Origin: Artemisia argyi
Lineage: Eukaryota; Streptophyta; Magnoliopsida; Asterales; Asteraceae
Length of the DNA stretch: 64,000 nucleotides
Assembly: GCA_030686995.1 (NCBI GenBank)
Contig: CM060697.1
Location: 109,066,706 to 109,130,705, forward strand
Direction: 5' to 3'
Positions 1 through 9,381 of the stretch are shown here, piece by piece. Below the pieces are notes generated by a model. The model did not search any database. It worked only from the letters and a program-made list of their open reading frames with translations, and was not told the DNA's origin. Position 1 is the stretch's first letter. Each line of letters begins with the position of its first letter. The position numbers were made by a program, and so were the translations under genes.

Positions 1-521
1 ATTCTCATAATTCTCTCCCCGATTATGAATCATTTACCTTCGATGAGTTCTCCTGTGAACTCAAGCACATCAATCCAGAATATGATTCATTCACATTTGA
101 TGAGTTCTCCTGTGAACTCACTCATGTCATGACTCCTACGGAGTTTGATATCCCGGGGGGAGATGCTCTCAATCATGAGAGTTTGCAAATTCCCACCCAC
201 CCTCCCGGGATGTTTACGAGCTTAACCTTTGCAATCCAAACTCAGGCTAATGAGCCTGCCTTCGAGGAAGAAGATCTTATCATGATTTTCCTCATGGTTT
301 TCTTCCTTTTCTTCACCTACAGGGTGACTTCTCCTGTTCTTCACTCCTTCGGGAATGAAGACATTATATTTGATCCCGGCATTTTCATTTACCATTATCT
401 TAAGCCGGGATTATCTCTCATCGGTGTGGAACTTTCACGTGCTTCAAATGTTTATCCAAACATCTTGAATGAAAGTCCGATGGAGATTATTTCTTCCACA
501 TCATGCTTCCCCATGGACTAA
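1..521 (+). CDS. C-terminal part of acidic retrotransposon internal ORF
   Basis: The frame is open from base 3 to the TAA at 519-521 and is partial at the 5' side. The visible product begins with two near-identical 19-21 residue repeats carrying the core SFTFDEFSCEL, rich in Asp, Glu, Phe and Ser. It then runs through a hydrophobic stretch (IFLMVFFLFFTYRV) to the end CFPMD. The same C-terminal block occurs on the - strand at 30074-30400 and 18195-18246, where it ends CFPMDK. I know this family from Asteraceae genomes, where it is often mislabelled as a reverse-transcriptase-domain protein; no RT, integrase or RNase H motif is visible. Its function is unknown; it may be a Gag extension or an element-specific protein. 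Confidence 0.7.
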   Translation, partial: SHNSLPDYESFTFDEFSCELKHINPEYDSFTFDEFSCELTHVMTPTEFDIPGGDALNHESLQIPTHPPGMFTSLTFAIQTQANEPAFEEEDLIMIFLMVFFLFFTYRVTSPVLHSFGNEDIIFDPGIFIYHYLKPGLSLIGVELSRASNVYPNILNESPMEIISSTSCFPMD

Positions 522-592
522 TTAATTCGGGGTCGAGTCAAGCTCGCGACTCGGTAAACAAAAACTGAGCATGCTTATAGGGTTTTCACCCT

Positions 593-772
593 AAGTGTGG
601 GGGAGTCCCCCATGCTATGATTATAGAAGTGAAAATACAAAATGATGTTTTCCACGCTTAGCTTGTAATGTTGCCCTTTTACGTTCAAAATGTCGGCATA
701 ATAGCCGGGACTTTGAATATTGAGGACAATATTCATGATTAGTGTGGGGGGGTATTCGCTATTCTAGCGAAT
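593..772 (+). other. Two PPT-like G tracts each joined to a palindrome
   Basis: AGTGTGGGGG occurs at about 593-602 and at 741-750, as well as at the true PPT (1303). The first runs into the palindrome TGGGGGAGTCCCCCA. The second is followed by the hairpin ATTCGCTA-TTC-TAGCGAAT (754-772). The complete relative at 13664-36296 keeps equivalent tracts near 18113 and 17945, the latter expanded into a C run on the + strand. They may be old or secondary PPTs, or RNA structures. Confidence 0.55.
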
Positions 773-870
773 TTTATCACATTTTACTATCTTATACCCC
801 CGTTTTTGACCAAAAATTTTCAAAAATTTTTTCACTTGAGCTCAAAATTTTTTGTGGTAATCAATCCGCC

Positions 871-1297
871 TTGTCTAAACGACAAAAGGGATTGGCTAGT
901 CCAGGAGCAAACGGCTCTTGGTAAAGACATCTCAAATCCGTTGACGGCTTGCAATTTGCCCAAAATTGCATGGTTCCTCAACTCCCCCGTATCCTCATAA
1001 GCAAATGAGTTGGCTAGCCCGCAAGATTATGGCTTGTGGTAAAGGCAGTGGAAAATCCATAATTGGTAATCAGCTCACCAAGATGTTGACTTAGTCCATC
1101 AAGAGTTGGCTAGTCCAGAAGCAAACGGCTTTTGGTAAAGACTAATCAAATCCGTTGACAGCTGGTGGTTTGCTCAAAATCACACGGTTATCAGGTGTGC
1201 CACAGTTCTTACACCTGGCTACTCCAGAAGTGATGGCTTTTGGTAAAGAGTTTCAAATCCATTATATTTTCTCATAAGATTGCTAGGGACTAGCAAT
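871..1297 (+). other. Tandem pseudoknot and hairpin array in retrotransposon 3' region
   Basis: Four units each start near GGCTAGTCC or a variant and fold as an H-type pseudoknot. Unit 1: stem 1 901-907 with 915-921, stem 2 910-914 with 938-942. Unit 2: 1019-1025 with 1033-1039, and 1026-1032 with 1057-1063. Unit 3: 1115-1121 with 1129-1135, and 1124-1128 with 1152-1156. Unit 4: 1224-1230 with 1237-1243, and 1231-1236 with 1259-1264. Stem 2 is AACGG/CCGTT in units 1 and 3, ATTATGG/CCATAAT in unit 2, and TGATGG/CCATTA in unit 4, so pairing survives sequence change. Extra hairpins lie at 871-885, 950-970, 1063-1081, 1165-1183 and 1279-1297. The same array lies on the - strand of the second copy. 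Its role is unknown; packaging, export or decay protection are possible. Confidence 0.7.
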
Positions 1298-1302
1298 AGT
1301 TT

Positions 1303-1313
1303 AGTGTGGGGGA
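1303..1313 (+). promoter_or_regulatory. Polypurine tract of copy 1
   Basis: The purine-rich AGTGTGGGGGA directly precedes the LTR start TGATGAG at 1315. This is the expected plus-strand primer position, and the identical tract abuts the other copy's 3' LTR at 17373-17383 on the - strand. Confidence 0.85.
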
Positions 1314-1314
1314 T

Positions 1315-4300
1315 TGATGAGTGTGTAAATACTCATCATTTTTGTCTTATATGAACTGCCAAAACATACAAAAACACCCAAATATGTATCAAAATACTTA
1401 AAATATCTTAGAGGTGTGTTTTATATGTTTCAAACACAAAATATGCAAAAACAAATGAAAAACGTACAAAGTTTGCATAATTGGCAGTTTCAGTCCCTCA
1501 AGTTTCATAAATTTACAAAACTAGTCCCTGGTAAATCAAAACTTGTTCAAATATCATAAAGGTCCTTGGGGATTCACAAGTTGTCATAAATAGTCCTTTA
1601 AAGTCTAAAATTGTGAAATTACAACTTTGGTCCCCCAAGTTTCAAAAATGTCAAAGTTAGTCCTCAGGTTTTAAAAATGGAAAAATATTAAAAACAAACC
1701 TTGTACTATTCATTAATGACATAATTGGTCCTTGTGGTATTTATTGAGAATTTACAGGTTTAACCCTTCAAAAATCAGAAAATTACATGTTAGGTCCCTG
1801 GAGTTTGTGGAATTGGCAAAAATAGTCCCCGGTATTTTAAAAAGTGAAAAATATCAAAAATACCCTTGTACTATTTGTCCTTGTCAATTCTGGTCCCTAT
1901 GAGAACTTTGGTTAAATCACAAAATCAGACCCTCTACTTTTGCTTAATTACATTTTAGGTCCTTGTGATTTAATAACCAAAACCAAATCCGGATCTAAAC
2001 TAAACCTAAAATAAACCAAACCCAAACAAACAGTCCACTCCCTACCCCCAGCCCATCACCCACTTTAGCCCAGTCCAGTCCAACCCCCTTGTTTGACCCG
2101 GTCAAACCCCCAAACCAAAAACCACCCCGTCACTCTCTTTTACCTCCAAAACCACACCCACGAAACCAGACCTGGTATTCCCCCCCCCCTTGCCCACTTG
2201 AGTCTGCTACCACCACCCTTATCCTATCCCTTCACTCACCCCAAGAATCCATCACATCTCACCCCCCTCCTAGGCTACCCTCCTCAGACCCAATTGCTAA
2301 AAAAATAGCTTTTCCCGCCAAACATGGAACTAGAGCTGAGATGATCAAAAAGTCAAGCAACATGGTGGGATTTGACAAGTGGGACCCAGAAAGCTCAAAT
2401 GAAGTATAAAAGTGAAGCAAGGAGCAGAGGAGAAAGGCAGTTAGTGTAGCTTTAGTTTTAGGTAATCGTAGATTATGAAATTTAAAATTCAGATGTAATT
2501 TTTAGTGCAAAATGGTTGTAATCTGTTTAACTTATGTACTGTAAGCTATTTTAGTATTTAATTCCAAGTTACCTTTTGAGAATTTAATTTTGCATTTTTG
2601 AGTGAATTCGACAAACTCACTCAACATTGTTAAAGTTGTTAGTTCTTAGTTCTCTAAGCTCATTTCAGTTATTAACCAGTTTTTATAAGCTTCTAATGTT
2701 TTAAAGTAAGTTTCCATTTACAAAAATAAAAAATACTCAAAAAGAAAATAGTGAAAAATAAAAGAGAGAAGAGATGAAGAAGATGGCTTGAGCTCAGTTG
2801 AATAATTGCATTGGGTATAATAGAGACTCATGGGAGTCAAGTAGGTTGGTCCTTGGTTTCTCACCTTCTCAGCTGGAAGCTTTTGTAAGCTCATAACTCT
2901 CAACTTTGTTTTCTGTTGTAGAAGCTAATTTAGAGTGCTTATTAGTGTTGTTTATGTTTATTTGGTGTATTAATAGTAAGTTGTTGCTTGATATTAAACC
3001 TTGTTCATTGAAACTCATAATTGTTCAATTTGATATTGTAACTGCCAATTTAGCACACCCTTTGTTTCTTAGGTTTTTGTTGTTTAGAGTAGTAATTTTG
3101 TATCTCATATAAGCTCTTAAATGATAATAAGCTATCCTGAATCAGTTGCATGGTCTAAATCTTTCATTTACCTTGAAAAGCTAAAACAGATTTGGTATAA
3201 AGGGGTGTTTGGAATTACTGATTGCATTGGGTTGCTGTTATTGTTTGTGGTTAAAAGCTGTTAGGATAGCACACTTAGGGGTAGGGTAGTATAATCAACA
3301 TTTAAAATCAGTAGGTAATAACAAAGAAAGTCAAAATGAGCTTTGATCCAACCCTATGTGTTCACTGTCAGGTTTTAAGCCACCTAATTCATCAAACAGT
3401 TGCATAAGTAAGTGATATAACTCATTTTAGTCTCTTAGCATTTCATTTCATCATTATCAGTAAGTTAGGATTGTCAAAATCTCAAATAAGTCAACCTTAA
3501 TGTTTCATTTAAAAAGTCAAAAGTTTTTAGTTAAACAGTTTTTCAATTTTTTGTGGCAATTTTCATGGTTTCAATTCTAAGTATTAGCCCCTAAGCTTTT
3601 AGGTTTATAAACTCTGCAAGCTCAGCTTAATTATGCTTATTTTTCCTTATTTTTTTGATTTAGTTTAGATGCTTAATTTGTGTCTTATTGTTCCCTGCTG
3701 ACCCACTGGTTACCCTGCATCAGCAGACTCACCATCCCACACCACCACCTTGATGGTGGTCTTCTGATCACCTCCATGGTCCCCAGCCCTCAAACCTTGT
3801 TCCTCCCAACCCCCCTCCTACCATAGAACAGCCATTGACCATTTCCTTGACCCCAAGACTTGTGGACCCCACCTAGTTTAGTCCCCATAGTTTGTCCCCA
3901 ATCTGGTTCATTTCCAAAGTTGCAAAGTGCTTAATTTGTTTCATACAGCTTATTTGTGTTGATTTCTTGTTGTTTCTGGCTTATGTAAGCTTATTTAGTT
4001 TAGTTGTATCAAGTTTTAACACTGTGGACCCCACCCAAGGCCATTTGACCTTATTTGACCAAACAGTCAACCAAAGTCAACTGTGTAGCCAAAGGGGGTG
4101 TTATAGCTTATTTATAAGCTATCTTAAAAAGTGTTTTTACAAAAGTTTGTCATTTTAAGGTATTAAGTAGCTCTGAAAAAGAAAAATTCAAAAAAATTAG
4201 TTTTAAATTAAGTGATAGTTTCTATTTAATTCAAGTTAAGTTTAATTTTCATTTTTAAATTTTAATTAAGTAACTAGTGTTTTTATATTTTTATTAAATA

Positions 4301-5336
4301 CCTCATATATTAAAGTAGTTATAATAAATTTTTCAGATTTTTATTTTGTCATTTAGTGCTAATTAGATTTAATTTTAATTTTCCTTATTATTAATTAATA
4401 TCAAATATTAAATAGCTTAATTAGTTTTTATAAGGTTAAATCTAGTTTTTATAATTTTTCTAGTTCTAATATAGTGTAATAAGTTTTTAGAAAATAAATT
4501 TTGAGATTCTACTGTTCATTTTCTAGTTTTCTTATTTTATTTGTTTAAAATAGATTTAAGTTAATTAATAGATAAATAATTAGTTGTTTAATCTTAAAAC
4601 ATAATTTTAGAGTTTTTATAATTTTTTAGGATTCCTGTAATGGTTAAGTAATTTTATAAATTTTCTTGTAATTTTCTAAGTTACTTTAGTATTAATATTA
4701 ATTAAAAATAGTTAATTAGATAATTAGTAGTTAAAGAGTTTTTAATTAATAACTAAACCACAAAAAGACAAAAATATTATTTTTAATTTTTTATATTTTC
4801 TTTAAGTTCTAATTTAGGTTTAGAAAATATTTTTGTTAATTTTTAGTATAATTTAAATCATTTGTCATTTTTGGTTTATTTAAATCAGATTTTAATTTAG
4901 ATTTTAAATAGTTTAATTAATTAAATAATATTTAAATAGTATTTTAATCATTTTCATAATTTCATTTTCATTTTTAATTTTCAAGTTTGAAAAGTGTCAA
5001 AAGCACCCCCTGTAGTTTGATAATTACCAAAAACCCACTTTTCCAGTCCGATACGTAATCTGAATTGTGAATACGTGTATATATCTGTTATCTGATTTTT
5101 GTGAATATTATATCTGTGTACAAATACCAAAATAACAGTAGCAATATCAACTCCACATCATCTGGCTACTGTCCTCAGTGCCACTTTCTCAAAAACGATT
5201 TCCAAAGCACCATTGCAATCTCGTCGGGACTTTAACGACCCGGGGAAACACTACACTATCACCGGAGTATTGATTCTAGGCTGTCTTTGACTTGTTGACC
5301 TTGGTCAATAATAATCAGACGGTTCTGAACCAATCA
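1315..5336 (+). repeat. 3' LTR of copy 1 (about 4.0 kb)
   Basis: Starts TGATGAGT and ends CAATCA. The first 24 bases form a hairpin (TGATGAGT with ACTCATCA, 8 bp). A candidate promoter TATAAAAG lies at 2405-2412 and is followed by a leader. The LTR is related along its length to the LTRs at 13664-17372 and 32596-36296, including the segment with GACCCGGGGAAACACTA near the 3' end, but is clearly diverged and longer. Long AT-only stretches (about 4150-4990) and many short ORFs are present; none of the ORFs looks protein-coding. Confidence 0.8.
1494..1990 (+). repeat. Degenerate GTCCCT-type repeats in LTR U3
   Basis: About ten phrases of the kind agtccct..aagttt or ggtcc.tgtgattt recur every 50-60 bases, separated by AT-rich text mentioning caaa and aaatt. 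The same style of repeat fills the opposite-strand LTRs at about 16700-17170 and 35640-36110. It behaves like a worn tandem repeat in the U3 region. Confidence 0.55.
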
Positions 5337-5337
5337 T

Positions 5338-5832
5338 CTCATCAAGTGCTTTTAAACTTGTGATGATAGTGCTAAACTTAGCAAAAGCATTATCAATTGA
5401 TTCCTCTTCCGGAATCGTAAATTGTTCATATTGTTGTACAAGAAGATCTATTTTATTATATTTGACTTGGCTATTACCTTGGTGAGTAATTAGTAAAGAA
5501 TTCCAGATTTCTTTGGCGGTTTTACACATAAAAATTCTTTCATATTCTTTGCGTGGTAACGCATTATAAATTACCATTTTAGCCTCATTATTTTTTGCTA
5601 ATTTCTTTTTCAAGTCATCATTTTGTTCTTCAAAAGATACAATTTCATTCATTTTAGTTTCAACATTATATTGAATAGGAGGAAAATCACCAAAGGTAAT
5701 AATATGCCAAAGATCAAGATCTTTTGATTTCACATACGTTTCGAATCTATTTTTCCAATATAAAAATCCATCACTTTCAAATAGTGGTAGTCTTTGCATA
5801 GATTGCCCTTCTAAATATTTTTCAGATTCCAT
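5338..5832 (-). pseudogene. copia Gag, N-terminal fragment
   Basis: Begins at an ATG (5830-5832) just after the PBS. The first 160 residues fit a copia Gag (UBN2 type): an early FxxWKNRFETYVKS segment, then KNNEAKMVIYNALP, KEIWNSLLITHQG, and LLVQQYEQF near the end. The product would bind element RNA and form the virus-like particle. Homology stops after SLKALDE at 5338 because the Athila-like LTR begins there; the apparent last residues to a stop at 5305 are LTR sequence. No zinc knuckle, protease or integrase remains on this side. Confidence 0.8.
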
Positions 5833-5884
5833 AGATCGTTACAAGTTTTAAAATACAATATATTTTAAAATTCTTGCTAGACGT

Positions 5885-5897
5885 GGCTCTTATACCA
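5885..5897 (-). promoter_or_regulatory. Primer binding site, initiator Met-tRNA type (degenerate)
   Basis: The + strand reads ggctcttatacca, one base off GCTCTGATACCA, the 3' end of plant initiator tRNA-Met. It lies 2 nt from the LTR end at 5900 and 50 bases before the gag ATG, the expected place for minus-strand priming. Confidence 0.7.
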
Positions 5898-5899
5898 AT

Positions 5900-7225
5900 T
5901 GTGGAAAACTAGAAGGGGGGTTGAATAGTTTTATGTCGTTTTTCAATTGTTATAAAAGTTTGTTTAAAGGTTTTCTTTGTTTTGTAAAATATAGATTCGA
6001 TGTTATATGAAATCAAGCCGTGCACAATATGAACAACACTAAGTATGTACGATAAAGCAATAATAACGTAAGTAAAGAAATAGATAAGGGTTGGAAAGAT
6101 CGAACCGAGAGACAAGAGATTTATAGTGGTTCGGCTACAAGGTCACCTTCCTTGCCCTACTCCACTCCCCGAGCACCTAACTCGAGAGTTTTCTTCACTA
6201 TATCAACAAGCTCCCTTATGGCGGAGAAAACCTTACACACCAATTTACACACCACAATAACTTCACAACTTAATCACAACTTCTACACAACTAGCTCACA
6301 CCTATTCACTACTTAATCACACCACTTCTTCACACCAATCTTCTACACACCAATCTTCTTCATACCTATTCTTCTACACACCAATCTTCTTCCTAACTTA
6401 TCTTCTTCACAACTATTCTTCTAACCAATCACACTATATATCAAACTACACTATCTTCTAACAAATATTCACAACTAATCACACAATGAAATAATAACAA
6501 TGATGATTCACTAACAACTTAGATGTGGAGATCACAACAAGTTGTAATACTTCTTGTCTTGAGGGATAGAAGTATTCTTCTCTTGCACTTGATGGGATGA
6601 TGTTTAGATCACTTTGAAACAAAGATTTAAGAATGTATGATCAAAGGATTTATAGATTGGAAATGGAGATCTAGAACAGAGAGTTCTGGAGTGCAAAAGG
6701 TGAGGAAAAAATCCAGGTTTAAGGTGGTATTTATAGGCAAAAGATTCTGACAGAGGAGCGTGACCGGTCCCCTTAAATCAAGGCCGGTCCCCTTAATTTT
6801 AAGGGGACCGCCCTTTATAATTAAGGGGGCCGCCCAGCTGAAACGGCCAGAAACTTTGTCTTTTAGTGGGGAAAGTTTATTTGGTGAAAAACTAACTGAT
6901 TTTGGTTAAAAATTTGAATTCATATATTTAGTATGAATAAAACATTTTTCTTTATTACCAAAAGTGTTTTTCAAAAATATATAATATGTTTATATAATTA
7001 AATAAACTTTGCATTAGTTAATTAAATACCCCTTTGATCATAAATTGCACTAAACACTTTGTTTATTCATACCTTAAGTGATTTGGATGTAAAGAGAAAT
7101 ATTAATCACTAAATACTTGTTTATGTCACAAGTTTTAGTTCTATGAGTTTATATTTTGTGATAATTAAAACATAGAGATATTGATAACATGTTAATAATG
7201 TTTTTAGGCATTATTTATGTCAACA
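5900..7225 (-). repeat. copia LTR (1326 bp), shared by two internal regions
   Basis: On its own strand it starts TGTTGACATA and ends TTTTCCACA. A TATA box (CTATAAATACC on the - strand) covers 6726-6737. Low-complexity ttcttcacacc repeats occupy about 6240-6480. A strong foldback lies in U3 at 6763-6835. The flanks are a PPT at 7226 and a PBS at 5897. Confidence 0.75.
6763..6835. repeat. GGTCCCCTTAA foldback in copia LTR
   Basis: Two direct GGTCCCCTTAA units are followed by two inverted TTAAGGGG(A/G)CCG units. The central pair gives a 12 bp perfect stem (CGGTCCCCTTAA with TTAAGGGGACCG, 2 nt loop). A second version of this structure lies at 8557-8641. Confidence 0.7.
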
Positions 7226-7238
7226 ATCTCCCCCTTTT
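7226..7238 (-). promoter_or_regulatory. copia polypurine tract
   Basis: The - strand reads AAAAAGGGGGAGAT immediately before the LTR start TGTTGACATA, a typical plus-strand primer. Confidence 0.75.
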
Positions 7239-7812
7239 TGATTATTACAAAACCTTAAACTCAATATATCTAAAACTTGTTTTTAGACAAGTATTATAGA
7301 GTTTACATTTCTCTTCTCCCCTTTTTTGTAAAATTAAAAAGGTTAAGCCGAGTAAGCTTCGCGAGGGAAGTTTAAACGGGTAGAATGCTCCCCCTTATTT
7401 GAGAGCACCAAGGGAACGAGCTATGGAGATCTTTGCTACAAAAATATTTGAAGAGAGCAAGATACACATATATGCAAGGCAACAATTATGCAACTAAACA
7501 TAGATTCATTCAAGCATTATAGAAATGATAAGCATTACAACATTCAATATGCTTGAAGCATATTGATAAAAATAACATAAAAGAAAAGACATAGTCCTAT
7601 ATTTTCTAAGAGAGCACTTGGACTTGCTTGCAACCCATGGTTGATTGTTTTAATTGCTTGAAGGGAAACATAAGCATAAAGCTTAGATGTTTGATTGAGA
7701 GGGATATGGAGTGGAGTATGGAGCGGAAGAAGTGGATTTCACGATGTTGTATCGTGTTATGGGTGGTAATGGATGATTACGAGTGAGAAGATATTCAATC
7801 CAAGAAATATCT

Positions 7813-8385
7813 TCACTCAAGTAGAGGATTTGTTTTTGAAGGAATATGCAACAAGGGCAAAAGTGTGTGGTTTGTAACTTGATCCAAGTTGAGAGAGTGG
7901 GGAAGGCAATTTGCATAGGGTGATGATGGAGGTTGCCCTTTGTTGCGTTGTGCAAGATGCATAGCAAGGAAATCACTAAGATCATGGATTTGGTTTATTT
8001 CATCACGGAACTTTTGTTTTTCCGTGGCAATGTGGAGGGGATCATAGGTTTGGTATGGATGAGTTGGGTTTGTGTAGTTGGAATTGTAGTTTGATGGTTG
8101 ATCAAACTTGTATGGATCAATATAAGTGGTTGGAGGTTGAGATGTGTAGTTTGGCTTGAAGGAAGATGTTTGGCCAATGTTGTATGGTTTGTAAAGAGGA
8201 TCAAATGAATGACCTTGTTGGTTTGATGCAAAGTTTGGGAAATAAGAAGTTGGGGGTGTGGAATGACTTCCAACTTCATTTATGATGATGGATTTGTTTC
8301 GAGGGCTTTTTCTTCGCCAAACGGGTTTTTCCGTCATCCTTGCTAGCCTTGAGGCTTTTGATTTTGGTTTGTTTGGAGAGTTCAT
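7813..8385 (-). CDS. Unknown ORF downstream of copia pol, 190 aa
   Basis: A single open frame from an ATG at 8385 lies between the end of RNase H and the PPT. The first 35 residues are basic (KPKSKASRLARM, WRRKSPRNKS). The middle, about residues 45-115, is rich in Tyr, Pro, Asn, Thr and Gln with spaced YxPxYxxG-like turns. A short charged helix (TEKQKFRDEINQIHDLSDFLAMHLAQ) follows. No membrane segment or catalytic motif is evident. Its position matches the extra ORF that SIRE-like copia elements carry, but it lacks features of an envelope protein. It could instead be a decayed Gag-like or RNA-binding protein. Confidence 0.45.
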   Translation of the reverse strand: MNSPNKPKSKASRLARMTEKPVWRRKSPRNKSIIINEVGSHSTPPTSYFPNFASNQQGHSFDPLYKPYNIGQTSSFKPNYTSQPPTTYIDPYKFDQPSNYNSNYTNPTHPYQTYDPLHIATEKQKFRDEINQIHDLSDFLAMHLAQRNKGQPPSSPYANCLPHSLNLDQVTNHTLLPLLHIPSKTNPLLE

Positions 8386-9381
8386 GATGGGATGAATGGA
8401 GAGTTTTGAGGATTGGAGATATTTATAGTGTAATATTTGTGTGTTTAAGGATGGATAAGGTTTGTTTGGGGGATTAGGACAAAATGTGTTGGTGAAAAAT
8501 GGGAAATGTAGGTTGAAATGGGCTAAAAAGCAGAAAAGATTCTGTAAACCCGTCCATCAGATGGCCGGTCCCCTTAATTAGGGGGCGGTCCCCTTAAAAT
8601 TAAGGGGGCCGCCTTACACAATTAAGGGGGCCGCCCATCTGGTGATTTTCAGATTGCCAGAATTGGGTTTTTGGCAGAAAATTTGCAGAAAGGTTGTGTT
8701 TTTGGACTTGGATTCAAGCAAGTTCAATTCCTTTAGGCAATATAGCATATAATCTAATCATTAAATATCATGCATGCAAAAAACACATAGGCAAAGGAGC
8801 AAATAATCAACACATAATAAGCAATAGGAGGTAAGTAAAGGCAAGCACACTTAAGCTTCCTAAGGCACCTATCTTAGATTAAAGGCAAAGGCAATTAGTG
8901 AGTGAAAAACTAGTGATGGATCAAGATGACACCATTATTTGTGAATTTGTCCTAGTGAGTGTCTATATGCGACAAATGTGGAGTTGTGATTGTTTCGACT
9001 CCTGGAAGCAAAAAGAAATAACGATCCTAAGAAACAATCCAAATGATCTCCTTGATTCAATTTTTGCTCGATCATGAATGTCAAAGACATATATTAGATT
9101 ATATACCTTGACAATTTATATGAGAGTTTATGCATGATTTTGAAATACAATGTTTTTAGAATTAGTCAACAATGCAAGGAAAATGATCTTCATGTGATTC
9201 CTAGATTGTGAGAATAATTTTTAGAGAAAATTGATTGAGTTTTACAAAAAAAAATTATGCAAAGAAAATAAATCTTCTCAATCTTTAGTTTTGTGCGAAA
9301 TAGATTCCTAGACTCAGAAAAGGTGGAATGGAAGAAAAATAAATTTCATGCAAGTATAAATTTGAATTAATTCAATGTAAT
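8386..9381. other. Noncoding 3' internal region of copia element
   Basis: No ORF of note. It holds the second GGTCCCCTTAA foldback (8557-8641) and otherwise AT-rich sequence between RNase H and the extra ORF. Confidence 0.6.
8557..8641. repeat. Second GGTCCCCTTAA foldback
   Basis: Two direct and two inverted GGTCCCCTTAA-type units fold with a 13 bp central stem, including one G-T pair. An outer CAGATGG with CCATCTG stem encloses them. It is the same design as 6763-6835 with different spacers. Confidence 0.7.

Larger units (their letters stand above)
1..5336 (+). mobile_element. Athila-like LTR retrotransposon, 3' part (copy 1)
   Basis: Left end lies outside the window. What is present is the end of the acidic internal ORF, a structured 3' noncoding region, a polypurine tract and one LTR. 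It is assigned by similarity to the complete element at 13664-36296, with which it shares the ORF C-terminus, the pseudoknot array, the PPT and the LTR 5' end. The right LTR end (CAATCA at 5331-5336) abuts a copia gag that stops matching its family at exactly this point, so copy 1 inserted into that gag. The 5 bp target duplication would be tctca (5337-5341); its partner is off the window. Confidence 0.85.
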
